NCBI GenBank assembly: GCA_019096155.1
Contig: JAHCVI010000003.1
Coordinates: forward strand, 744,001-808,000
Source: Staphylotrichum longicolle
Lineage: Eukaryota; Ascomycota; Sordariomycetes; Sordariales; Chaetomiaceae
Length of the DNA stretch: 64,000 bases
Reading direction: 5' to 3'
Of the stretch, positions 47,669 through 58,488 are shown piece by piece. The first letter of the stretch is position 1, and every line of letters begins with the position of its first letter. The notes under the pieces are model-generated. The model had not been told where the DNA came from and ran no database searches. It worked only from the letters and a program-made list of their open reading frames with translations. The position numbers were made by a program, and so were the translations under genes.

Positions 47669-49241
47669 ATGGGCTCTCGAATTGACAGCGAGCACCCGAG
47701 GGTGCCGGCGCAGGCCAGAACGGAGGCGAGAACGGAGGCCAGGAACAAGCTGTTCCTCGGCTCGTTTGTGCACAGCAAGGCGCTCGACGAGCTCGATTAC
47801 CTGCACGATGCCGCCGTGTGTGTCGACAAGTCGGGCACCATCGTTGCGGTCGAGCGCGACTGTGACGAGGCCAAGGCGAGAGAAACGGTCTTGCCGCGGC
47901 TGGGGTGGGATGCGGACGATGTTGAGGTCGTGAGGGCGCGCGAGGGGCAGTTCTTCTTTCCGGGCTTCATCGGTTGGTTTCCTCAAAGAATTGGTCGTTT
48001 GTAGTAGAAGATGGCGGTGCTAACGGACCTCCCCAGACACCCACCTCCACGCCTCTCAGTACCCCAACGTCGGCATCTTCGGCAAATCGACCCTCCTCGA
48101 CTGGCTCAACACCTACACCTTCCCGCTCGAGGCCTCCCTCTCCAACCCGGCCAAGGCTCGCCAGGTCTACACCCGCGTGGTCCGCAAAACCCTCTCCCAC
48201 GGCACCACCTGCGCCGCCTACTACGCCACCATCGACGTGGCCTCGACCAACCTCCTCGCCGACCTGTGCCTCGCCGCCGGCCAGCGCGCCCTCGTCGGCC
48301 GCGTCTGCATGGACCAGCTCTCGCCCGACTACTACCGCGACGCCTCCGCCGCCGTCGCCATCGCCGACACGCGCGCCAGCATCGCCCACATCCGCGCCGC
48401 CGACCCCTCCCTCTCCCTCGTCCGCCCCGTCATCACCCCGCGCTTCGCCCCGGCCTGCTCCGTCGCCCTCATGCGCCAGCTCGGCGCCCTGGCCGCCGAG
48501 CAGCCCGACCTGCCCATCCAAACCCACATCTCGGAGAACAAGAACGAGATCGCCCTCGTCAAGGAGCTCTTCCCCCCGCACACCACCGGCGCGGCGGACG
48601 ACTCGTACGCCGCCGTCTACGACGCCACGGGCCTGCTCACGGAGCGCACCATCCTCGCGCACGCGGTGCACCTCACCGACGCCGAGGCCGCGCTGGTGGC
48701 GGAGCGGAAAGCAAAAGTGAGCCACTGCCCCTGCAGCAACTCGGCCATCACCAGCGGCGCGGCGCGCGTGCGCCGGCTGCTGGACCGCGGCATCGCCTGC
48801 GGGCTGGGCACCGACATGAGCGGCGGCTACAGCCCGAGCGTGCTCGAGGCCGCGCGGCACGCCGTGCTGGTCAGCCGGCACGTCGTGCTGGCGCCGGGCG
48901 GGGAGGAGAGGGACAAGCTGAGCGTGGAGGAGGTGCTGTACCTGGCGACGCGGGGCGGCGCCGAGGTGGTCGGGCTGGAGGGGACGGTCGGCGGGTTCGA
49001 GGTCGGGATGGAGTGGGATGCGCAGCTGGTGGGGCTGGGGCAGATCGGGGAGGACGGCGAGGTGGTAGTTGGGGAAGGTCGGGGGGGGGGGGAGGAGGAG
49101 CAGGGTGAGAGCGGGGACGTGGATGTGTTTGGGTGGGAGAGCTGGCCCGAGAGGGTCGCCAAGTGGGTGTATAATGGCGACGATCGGAATACGAAGAGGG
49201 TGTGGGTGAAGGGGCGGTTGGTGCATCAGCGGAAGTTCTAG
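47669..49241 (+). CDS. GUD1: Guanine deaminase
   Basis: Two exons, 47669-47972 and 48037-49241, give 502 aa. The enzyme is a zinc amidohydrolase that converts guanine to xanthine in purine salvage and catabolism. The intron (GTTGGT..CCCAG) splits the Asp codon of the first metal motif, giving FPGFIDTHLHASQYPN. Others are TLSHGTTCAAYY, GRVCMDQ, the metal His in IQTHISENKNEI, AHAVHLTDAEAAL, SHCPCSNSAITSG and the metal Asp in GLGTDMSGGYSPS. The C-terminal NGDDRNTKRVWVKGRLVHQ closes the amidohydrolase beta-sandwich as in other guanine deaminases. A G12 tract (49081-49092) encodes part of a Gly/Glu-rich loop, and the frame is intact on both sides of it. Confidence 0.95.
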
Positions 49242-49963
49242 GAGGCGAAGGGAGATCGATGGGGGAGTCATAGAAATGCACGTCGGTGAGAAGAGACGCG
49301 CTTTGCCTTTTGATTTATAGACCACGATGGTGTGGCTGGATTTGTCATTCATCAATCACAATTCGAGACTCTTTGATTTCGAGATAAGTCAATGGGCGGC
49401 GTCGTGCAATTCATGTCTTACTAACACAGAGCGTCTCCGGTGTTGGTTTAAAGTAGTACCTGTCAGAACATAAGGGCAAACAACGAAACGCTCCAACAGA
49501 AATTTGGGGCGCCATCCACTTTTAGTCAAGTGGTAAAAGCGTTTCAACAGCACCCGTTTGCCTGTGCAACCACTTCAGAGTGACTGGAAGAGAGATATGT
49601 CGAAGGACCTAGGGAGGTATTGGACCTGTGAATGGTTTATTGAATGCCGTACTCACTCTAACCCTGCCAACAATCAACATACTGCCATCCGAATACAGAT
49701 CTTTAATAGCTTGATCAGCCTCGTCTCTTACACTTTACTCCATCTGGGATCGAGGAGCTAGGTTTGCCTCTATTACGTACCATATCTAGAAGGTAGGCAC
49801 ACTTCTTGTTGATAGATTCGCTGCGCGCAACTCACATGTAATCACCCACCTGTGTACTACACTTCTACCAAACGACATAACTACAACAGGGGCGAAACAT
49901 GTGGCCAACGCCGCTTCTCGAGGCATCTTCCCCCCATGCGAGTCAGACCGCGCCGTTTCGCGT
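49242..49963. other. Convergent intergenic region
   Basis: 722 bp between two gene ends. A stretch near 49517-49545 looks vaguely like a tRNA A-box but lacks the rest of a tRNA. Nothing else was seen. Confidence 0.4.
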
Positions 49964-51579
49964 CTACTCTGTCCTCCTGGGCCGTCCTCGTGGCCTTTTC
50001 CGGGCAGCGGCAGGCCCCTTCGCCGCTTTCTCGTCACCCACGGCGGCAGTAGCAGCAGCAGTCGCCGTCGCTGATTTTCCGCTGAGCTGTCTCCCACTCC
50101 TTGTTAGTTTCTTTACCGCACCAGCCGGTGTGTTCCGCGGGCGACCTCGCTTCTTGGGCGGATTTGCGGCCGAGCCTGCATTAAGCTTGCCCCTGGCTGG
50201 TGGTATTGTGGTGGTGGTGGTGGTGGTGCGTGGCGCAGCGAAGTTGGCGCCCCTTGCTGCTATCCTCGCGCTACGCCGTGGCGGAGCAGGGGATGCGGGT
50301 CCGTCATCAACTGGCCGGGCCTGCTTGCGTGGACGGCCCCGGGGACGCGGTGGCGGGTCCGGGGGTGCTTCTGTCTCGGATAGGGACGGATCTGCCGGCT
50401 CGATCGCGTCCGCGGGTGCGTCTGGGGGGATGTCGCCGGCGGCAGGGTAATCTTTTTGCAGGCCCGAGTCTCTTCTATAGCGCTGACCAAACAGCTGGAG
50501 TGTATCGGCCTCGGCAGCAGGCTCGTCGGGGCTCTGTGGTGGTGGCGTGGACGGTGGGATGGCTTCGAGGGCATCGACTTCGGACGGCGTAAAGTCCATG
50601 CCGTTGACGGTGTTGAGGACTGTCAGGTCTTCTCTTTCTGGCGACGGGCTTTCGTGCCGCCACCTCCACCCTGGCACCGGCCGATGCTGGTCTCCGGGCA
50701 CTTCCCAGTCGTCTTTCCAGGCCCCGCGTTCCTTCCACCATCTCGTGACTGTGTTCTCGCCCTCAGGGTCCGGACGCCCCCGCTGTTCGACCGGAATGCG
50801 GTGTCTCCGCTCTTCAAACTCGTTCGCCTCGATGGCGTGGATGAACCACGGCCTTGACATTATGAAGATCTCGGCCTCTGAGGTGAGCGCGTCACTTCGA
50901 AGGCGCGCCCGCGGGGGAGGCGCCGCGTACTCCCCGAAACCGAGATTCTGGCGGAGTCGCATCGACCGGCTGACCAGGTGCCGAGGGTCCGAAGGAGGCG
51001 CTTCGGCATCGGACTGTCACTTCCACTTCCATGTGTCGGTGTCGTCCTCGGGCTGCCAATTCACGCGGCCGGGAATGCCCAGTCGGGGTTCCAGACACCG
51101 AGGCGCTGCCAGCGTTTCCTGATGGCGTGGCGGACGACGACGGAGCGTCTCTGATACCCCCTTTTTTCCTTGAGGAACTCCTTGGCGCGGGTGCCGTGAG
51201 GCTCACGAATGAAGAAGGAGCTGATGAGTTCGTGTTCACGGCGAGACTCGTTGCGGTAGCGAGCGCCGGGAGCGTACAGGTCGATGGCGTTTAGTGTTCC
51301 CACGAGCCTGCTGGATTCGCAGTCGCTCAAAGGTATTTGGATGACTTCCTTGAACTCTTCGAGAACCGCTTTCTCTGGGTGAGCCAGCGCCGGGTGGAAG
51401 AGGGCCTCCTCGCATTCCGGCTCGCTAGAGGACGCGTAGGGCGGCGGGTCGTCTCGCTCGAAGCGGTTGTCGAGGGAGCGGTCGAGCCGGTTGGGGTTTG
51501 CAGCCAGCTGCTCGAGGGCGGGCAAGGCTCGCCCTGCAATGGCATTCTGCAGCTGCGCGCGGTCCAGAAACGGCGGCAT
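49964..51579 (-). CDS. AT-hook protein, frame interrupted near 51062-51017
   Basis: The N-terminal part (51579-51061) starts MPPFLDRAQLQNAIAGRALP and includes IQIPLSDCESSRLVGTLNAI, FFIREPHGTRAKEFLKEKRG and WQRLGVWNPDWAFP. The C-terminal part (from about 51000 to 49964) includes RLRQNLGFGEYAAPPPR, FIMSRPWFIHAIEANEFEER and, at the end, three GRP-core AT-hook motifs (RPRGRPRKQARP, KKRGRPRNTP, RKRPRGRPRR). AT-hooks bind the minor groove of AT-rich DNA, so a nuclear chromatin or transcription role is likely; no other domain is recognised. Between the parts the frame shifts by one near 51067, and TGA stands at 51019-51017 in a Trp-rich stretch. Either a 51-nt intron (GTGAAT..GACAG) plus one missing base, or a nonsense change, explains it. 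Poly-Thr and poly-Ala runs are present. Confidence 0.6.
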
Positions 51580-53947
51580 GCTCGTCGCCGACAGAGAGCG
51601 CAGAGCAAAGATTTTGTTACAACGCAGACAACTTTGACCAAGTCAAGAATCCGAGGCGCGATCGGAAGATGACTGGAAATTCGGTGTGCAGTGGCAGAGT
51701 CGCCATTCACCCAATGATGGATAAGCTCATCTTGCCTGAGGAGGCTTGCTGCCCAGGCAAGGTTCTAGACAAAGACGGGCTGGGAGGGGTTCGCTTGTCA
51801 ACCCGTGCAAAGTATCAAACGAAGCCAGCACTTCCCTGTGCCCATCCGTCCCGTTTGGTGTGGTTCGATGATTTGGTGAACACCGCAGTGGCCGCGCCAA
51901 CCCTCTGAATGTTTTGATGCGCACCTGAGCTTGAGGCTGCAAAGACTGCTTGGCCAGTATCTCTTGGTTCACTTCATTCTGTTGAACGCGCGCGCAAAAG
52001 CCGACGTTCCAACATCCCGACAACAGACGCTTCGTTTTGACAAGTGCGCTTGCATGACGGATGTTTTGCGTCGCTTGCAAAGGACAAGAAGGCAAACCCC
52101 CAAACGAACAGCATTGGTTCTAGAGCGGACCAGACCTTTTGTCAAGCTTCCAAGTTTGCTGCTCTGCCATCGGAATGTCAAGCCCCAACATGCTCCATCA
52201 GCCTCATGTCTCACATGCGCTTACTATTGATGAGAGGCGCAAAAGGAACAGGTTCTTGTCAGAGAGGCACCCAGGCACCATATCTTCGGAGATTCCCATG
52301 TCCAATCCTGCCCAGCGTTGTGCGCCTTGAGTGGCAATGGCTGAGACAAGCGCCGACAGATCCAACGCACAGGACGCGGTCTTTGGTGATGTGATTTGCT
52401 CGTCGCAACATAAAGGTATCCAGCCGTTCGGATCCCTCCGCAGGACATGCCGGCAGTGGTTTTCTGGTATTTGCAGGCGAGCCACTGACAGGATCGAGAA
52501 CGTGGGTCTGGACTCTGCTCCGTGTGCTGTTTCGGTGCAGCTGCGCATGAAGTTGCGGTCGGCCCATGCATCAGTTGCCGCCAATACATCAGCCGCAGAA
52601 GGGCGCAGCACGACGGAATGGGGTTATCAATTATCTTGGCTCGAGGAATCAAGATCTTCACCTGCCGCACACTTCCGGCTCAGCGTTTTTGGGTTTGATC
52701 CTGCCGACCGGGGAGCCGACCGGGGTCGATGCCGGCCTCCGTTTTGCACATCGGCTGTCGCACCGTCTTGTTTGGACCATGAAGTTTTTTTCTGCATCCC
52801 GGCTGCAACAGCGCGGCATGAACACGGCAGTCGCCAAAGCAAACTTACGATACGCAGCTGTTGAGATCGGCGCGTAATACGGGACGACCTGCCGCCGTGT
52901 CTGAGCCAGTTGAGCCAGCCTGGGGTTTCTCCCATTGTTTTTCTCTCTGCGAACGCGCAAAACCCACCGAAACGGGCTTTTGCTTTGGACCAGGAGCCGA
53001 TGAGAAATCAAGCCGTTCTGCATCACCCGTTCCGAGCCGACAAACCTTGAAATTTTCGGCACTGGATCGCACCAAGATTCGCGTTTTGGGGGCAGTGTCT
53101 TCCGACGGCGTGCTTGGCCTTTCTGCGAAGCCGCAGCCAATGCACCCACAAAGCGTCAGCCACGGATCGACCACCAGGGTCGCTGCTGCTTGTTCGGTTT
53201 TGGTTGGGCCAATGGCACACGTTCAAAAACGCCAATCAGGCAGTCTTCGCCAAAGGCGGCCAATCTTAGCCTGGCTCATTTCTGCGGGGGTTTCATGGAC
53301 CAGTCCGCGCGTGGGGCCTGGCCCCAGCTGTTCAGGCAGGGGTTTTGTCCTTTTCCCAACACTCAATCCCTCAAAGAAGATGGAAAAGCTTGGGCCCCAC
53401 GCAAACTTTCGCGGTGGTCGCCTCTTTCTCAGCCTTCGGAGGGGCACATGGGCTCAGCCAAAACGCACCTTTTCAGCTTGCGGGCTTGGCAACCACCTTT
53501 TCATGACTGTCGCTCCCCACTCCAAGCAGCGTTTTCCCACATTCCCATGCAGCCGCCGTCACCCAAGCCCAGAGCCTCGTGGTTCCTGTGACCAAACGTG
53601 CTCTGCCCGTGTGCAGACCCCTAGTCCAGTCTCGTCGCTAGGGCCCTGACAGCGTGCCATGCAGAGCACCCCTCCGTTTGAGGCCGCCAGGGCGTCTGGT
53701 TGGGCGTCGAGTGCGAAATGAGGTGTGACGGGGATTGTGAATAAAGAAGGCCTTGCTCCCCCTCCCCTCGCCGAGCCTGATCTGCTCTGGCCTGTGGTTC
53801 TGTGTGCCGTGCTGTAGGTTTGCCTCTGTTTCGCCATCTTCGAGCCCGAAATCCATATCGCTGCCGTCGTCGCCCTCAGCTTCCTCGTCGTCGCCCTTTA
53901 GTTGACTCGCCAACCTCCAACCCAGCTTACCCCGAGCTTTAGACAAC
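51580..53947. other. Gene-poor region of about 2.4 kb
   Basis: ORFs of 80-260 aa on both strands overlap and have no recognisable motifs, including the 262-aa frame at 52861-53649. The last 300 bp are C/T-rich and are probably the promoter and 5' UTR of the gene at 53948. No repeat or mobile-element feature was seen. Confidence 0.45.
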
Positions 53948-54707
53948 ATGGGCGCGCAAGGTCTCATCGCCGTCGGCGTTCCGCCGCAGCCTCTCTGGCT
54001 CCTGTACATCAAGATCGCCATCGTGGTCCTCTCCCTCATCGTCCTCGCCCTGGGCGCCTATTCTCTGTCCATCGATGGCCTCGGATACTACTACGGCGGT
54101 GGTGCTGGCGGGATGGACATCTTTGTCGTACGTGCGCCCCTTCCCCGTCCATCGGGCAATCTCTCCACCATGCAGTGAACTAATGTTTGACGATCGCAGG
54201 CCATCTGGAGCTTCATCGTCTATGGCGGCAGCGCCGCGCTCGAGATCTGGGCCCCTGCGCACTTCTACCGCATCGCCGCCCTGATCGGCCAGATCCTCAG
54301 CGTCATCTTCTGGCTCAGCGCCTGGGCCTGGTCCGCGAGCTCTGCCTCGGTTTGGCTTGGCGCCTGGTACCGCTACACGTCCCTCGGCGGCGCGCTCGCT
54401 GGCTGTGCCGCGATGGGTGCCGTTGTCTGGTGAGTTATTCTCACTCGACTGCCCTCCCCATGTGGGCAACCTCAAACTGACCTCGTCTTCCACCAGGATC
54501 CTCGCCATCGTGCACCTCGTCTTCTTCATCCGCGCCAGCGTCGTTGAGACCACCCCCTCGGGCCAGGCTGAGCTCGGCCAGGTCAAGGCCGAGGTCCCGC
54601 CCCAGCAGTACCAGCAGCCCTACCCCGCCCAGCAGCCCTACCCGGCGCAGCAGCAGTATCCCGCCCAGCAGCCGTATCCCCAGCAGCAGCCCTACCCGAC
54701 CCAGTAA
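53948..54707 (+). CDS. MARVEL-like four-helix membrane protein
   Basis: Three exons, 53948-54127, 54200-54429 and 54497-54707, give 206 aa. Four hydrophobic segments are visible: LYIKIAIVVLSLIVLALGAY, IWSFIVYGGSAALEIW, ALIGQILSVIFWLSAWAW and GAVVWILAIVHLVFFI. This matches the MARVEL-type M-shaped topology found in fungal plasma-membrane and vesicle proteins. The C-terminal tail is a repeat of QQPYPAQ-type units (about residues 176-206), a flexible Pro/Gln/Tyr tail that probably faces the cytosol and may bind WW- or SH3-type domains. Intron phases agree (0 and 2). The start ATG follows ACAAC and precedes a short hydrophilic leader. A specific function cannot be given. Confidence 0.78.
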
Positions 54708-55369
54708 ATTGACTGGTCCGAGAGACGGTGGGGACAGGGGTGAGGTGCACATGTTTTCTTAGACTGTCGATGACTGCAGCGGAGTTTTTTCTTGGATGGG
54801 AATGATACCTGGCGAGACTCGCCTGCGCGTATGACGGCGAGTTTATGGTCTTAATGTTGGCATCTTTGTTGGTTGGGTGTGGCGGACTCGGGGTGCGTTT
54901 TGCTTTGGTACACGAATACATACCCCCAAAACGTGTCGAATGGTTTGGTGAGAATCGCAGATATCGATATCCATCACTCTTGACTACGAGATGTCTCTTG
55001 CTTTCAAAGCCCAGTCCCGCGTATTTGTGGTCTCTTGTCTCCTTGTTTGCGTGGGATTGGACCCGTCTTCTCGATGATATTCGGACTGTTCTATGGTTAG
55101 AGCATATCCGATCTTGCAAGGCTTTAGCCCTCGGTATCCTGATCTTTGAGCGAGGTTCATTACTTATCCCACCACCAAAGCTGTCTGATACAAGTAACGC
55201 CGCCAACATGACCCAGATCTCACAGTCGCTCCTGTTTGTGCACATCACACCAGTCACCCCAACTCCTCAACCCAAACTACTCCTCTCAACAGCTCAGTCC
55301 AACCTGTTCCTCGATCATGGCATCCTACTACCATCACTTCCCACCTGCCCATTCCCACCTCCCCACCCC
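54708..55369. other. Convergent intergenic region
   Basis: 662 bp between the MARVEL-like gene and the DUF1772 gene. No supported feature. Confidence 0.35.
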
Positions 55370-56109
55370 TTATTGCACCATCATCCTCGTCCTCACAGCC
55401 AAAAACCCAACCAACCCCGCCACCACCCCCAAAACCCACCGTCCATGATTCCTCCCCGCCCACGCCCGCACCAACCCCTCCATCCCCTCCCGCTCCGCCC
55501 ACCGTTTCGAAGCCTCGCTCGCAGAGTGCCGCACCGTCGACGCCTTCACCACCACCCCGACCCCTCCTCCCTTCCGCTCGGGTAGTAAGAGTTGGACCGC
55601 CGTCCCGCCCTGTTCGTCGTCGTGGTCGTCTTTTCGCAAGAGGGCGGCGGCCTTCCACTTGCACGCGCCGTTGATGCCGGGCTCGAAGTAGAGGAAGGTG
55701 AGGGGGAGGATGGAGAGGGTGAGGAGAGCCGCGAGGAGGTGGAGGTTGGAGGATGATGAGGATGAAGAAGAGGAGGACGGACGGGAAGAAAAGGCGAGGT
55801 AGAGGTTGGAGAGGGTGCCGGCGTGGATGAGCGGGGCGACCCAGTAGGGGCCGAGCTGGTAGAGGGCGAGCCATTGGCGGGCGAGGAGCTTGGGGTTTGG
55901 GGTGGTGGTGCCCCGAGTTGTTGGAGATGTTGTGGTGGAGGCGAGGATGTAGAAGGTGAGGGAGTATTGGAGGGTTATTCCTGGTTGTACTGTTGTTGGT
56001 ATACTTGGATGTGTGATGAGGAGGGTGAGGAAGGGGTGGTACCGGCGTAGAGGGTTGGTGAGGCGACGGCGGCCCACTGGACGAGGGGGAGGAGAGTTGG
56101 GAGGGGCAT
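55370..56109 (-). CDS. DUF1772 family membrane protein
   Basis: Two exons (56109-56043 and 55980-55370) give 225 aa. The start ATG at 56109 gives MPLPTLLPLVQWAAVASPTL, and the 62-nt intron (GTACCA..AACCAG) joins LYAG to ITLQYSLTFYILAS. The first helix, the RQWLALYQLGPYWVAPLIHA segment, the second hydrophobic stretch (LLAALLTLSILPLTFLYF) and the final helix (WVLGVVAGLVGFLAVR) match DUF1772 proteins. Some members are anthrone oxygenase-like or noranthrone oxygenase proteins in polyketide clusters, but many are orphan genes, and no polyketide synthase is nearby. It lies 555 bp downstream of the amidase gene on the same strand. A Ser-rich loop interrupts the middle. Confidence 0.72.
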
Positions 56110-56664
56110 CTTAGAGGTTGGCTGTTGATGGCAAAAGGGGCTTGATGTTGAGGGAGTTACTGCTCAAAGGAGTTGGCAGAGAAATGGAGCTGTGATGATC
56201 AAGAATCATGAGGGCAGAGGGGTTGGATAAAACCGGTTCTCAACGGCAACACTGTGAGAGGCTCAAGCTCATTTTCAATTCTCAACCGAAGAGTCCAGAG
56301 GATTCTGAGTTTGCAAGCTATGGACTCGGCGCATATTGTTTTGTCCGCCGATTGGTAAATGCACGGGTCGGGTGTCATTCGGGAGTTCGGTCTGGTCGGG
56401 CCCGAACGCTCGGTCTGCTGCCGGGATCAACATCAGAGGGGTTACCCCTTTCATTCAAAATCTGCTCAATGGGGGTGTGTTGGCTTGTTTGAAGTTCTTA
56501 GTTCCGAGCCACTCGTCTGTAAGCGGCGGCCGGAGTTCAGTGGTGACTGTGGTCGGGTGTAACCCTCACGTCATTCATCTTCTTCTTCCCTGCCTTCTTA
56601 TCCATGTAAACGCCATATGTACTGAGGTATTTTGAAAGCGAAGCCTCCACCACGTCCCGTCTCT
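56110..56664. other. Intergenic region, amidase to DUF1772 gene
   Basis: 555 bp between two minus-strand genes. It should hold the amidase 3' UTR and the DUF1772 promoter. No other feature was seen. Confidence 0.35.
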
Positions 56665-58488
56665 TTACAAACCAGGGACAGGCCGACAATTCATGACTCC
56701 AGACCAGGCATGCATGAACCGCAGGAGCACCTCCTCCTCGTTGGCCTTGGCCACCACGCACAACCCAAAGGGACGGCCGTTGTATCGGAGTTGACCCAGC
56801 GGCACCGTCGCAAGCGGATACCCTGCCGCCGCGGCATGGATGCACAGCGAGCAGTCTGCGAGGGCGGCGATGAGGTTTACCTCGTGGTCGTCAAAAGCCT
56901 GGTCAAGAATGCGCCGCCCCACGGCCCGCAGGCCAGTTTTCAGTTTTTCGATGTACGAGGCCTCATCCCTGTTGTCGAGGGCTTTGAGGAGGTCATCCTG
57001 TGTTGTGTGTGCTGCGAGGATTATGTTTAGTCATGGGTGTTGCAGACCAGCATCTAAATTGGACCAGGGGAGCCGTACGCGGGGGCAAGCAATGGTCCTT
57101 GTTGTCGTCGTTGAATGTGATCAGCTCGGCGAGAGACCTCACCCGGCACTTTTCAAACCCGCCGAGGAATCGGGGGAGGCAGATGTTTTTGAACTCCCAA
57201 ACTTGCAAGCAACGTCAACAAGTGTACGCCTCTCGAGTTTCAGCAAAACACTTACAGGCAATTGGCATGATAGCTTGAGCGCCGTTGACTGTCAACTCCT
57301 CGATGTCACCAATGCTGATAGCGCTTTGGACGGCCACATTGAAAGCCTTCAGCTTGGCGATGGCGGCCTCGTACTCGTATTTCTGCCAGCAACACGATTA
57401 AAAAGCATTCATCAACCGTGGAGGGTTACTCACTATCTGCTCTACCGTTCCTTCGTGTGGCCGACACATCTCCTCCGTCAACTTCCACACGGTAGGATCA
57501 AGGAAGCCAACCTTCAAGCCTTCCCAACTTCCCAATCTCTCCCTAGAGAACGACTTGCCAAGCAAGATCTCAGTCAATACCAAAATATCCTCAGCAGACT
57601 TCGCCATGGGTCCCGGACTATCAAAGAAGTCGGTCATCGTATACAGGCCCCGGGTATCTTGGATTCCGACAGTAGGCTTGAGGGCATAGAGGCCCGCCCG
57701 GTTGGCAGGCGTAACAATAGATCCGATGGTCTCGGTACCTAGAGCCAGAGGGGCAAAGCCGGCAGCCACAGCAACAGCGGAACCCGTCGACGATCCTCCT
57801 GGGTTCTTGACAGGTTCTCTTTGTTAACACCGAGACCTGGAGAGAGTTTCAGACAGGGAACGTTCACAAAACACCCACTGTGTGCCCTAGAAGCGTCTTG
57901 CCCTCTGCGATTGGCCCTACATATGGGGATACCGTCTGGCCACCAACGGCAGACCAACCGGGAGTCATCATCGTTGTCTTCATCCCTGCAAACTCCTGTT
58001 TTCGTTCTGTTAGCCATTGATATTCCTGCTCTTCTCGCAACAGCAACGGCAAGGACAGAGAGCGAGGATAGTCAGGGGTCAGAAATAACACGCACAGTCA
58101 TGTTGGTTTTGCCCAAGATGATCATCCCCTGATCCAGCAGTCGTTGTGCAATGGCCGAGTTGGTGTCGGCTTTGGCGCCGACTAAGGCCCATGCACCGGC
58201 CGTTGTCTCCATGCCGTGCTCGGACGCCGTTATAAAGCTGTCCTTGAGCACGATGGGGATGCCATGCAAGGGGCCGCGGGCGCGTCCCAGTTGCCGCTCA
58301 TTGTCTAGTTTGGAAGCGAGGTCGAGCAAAAGGGTTCTGGGCGCGAGGGAAATGAAAGCGCGGAATTTGTGATCGTGGTGCTCGATCTGGGCAAGATACT
58401 CCAGGACAAGTTTTACGCTAGTTATTTTGCCAGCGTCCAGCAGGTGCTGAAGATCCACAGCGTTGGTGGTCAGAGGGTCGAACGGCAT
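56665..58488 (-). CDS. Amidase-signature family enzyme
   Basis: Six exons (58488-58096, 57995-57879, 57805-57434, 57382-57256, 57201-57079, 57011-56665) give 492 aa; phases agree at every junction. Amidase-signature enzymes hydrolyse amides with a Ser-cisSer-Lys triad. The Lys is in GPLHGIPIVLKDSF, the cis-Ser region in NPGGSSTGSAVAVAAG, and the nucleophile Ser in LGTETIGSIVTPANRAG; GLYALKPTVG follows. The C-terminal part has CIHAAAAGYPLATVPLG and the family-like GRPFGLCVVAK. Substrate cannot be predicted; relatives include fatty-acid amide hydrolases, acetamidase/GatA-like enzymes and indole-acetamide hydrolases. There is no signal peptide. Two acceptors are unusual: exon 3 is preceded by TCAAG and exon 5 by GCAAG, chosen because only they keep the conserved frame. 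Confidence 0.85.

Noticed and set aside
49500..49580. tRNA-like stretch with an A-box resemblance
   Set aside because: No T-arm GTTCGA-type B-box, no acceptor stem pairing and no cloverleaf could be found.
52861..53649. A 262-aa ORF in the second gene-poor interval
   Set aside because: Its composition is irregular, it has no family motif, and competing ORFs cover it on both strands; there is no splice pattern or conserved block to support it.
32415..58488. A secondary-metabolite cluster built on FAS1/FAS2, the DUF1772 protein and the amidase
   Set aside because: FAS1/FAS2 have the full primary-metabolism structure, no polyketide synthase, NRPS, transporter or cluster regulator is present, and the intervening genes are housekeeping.
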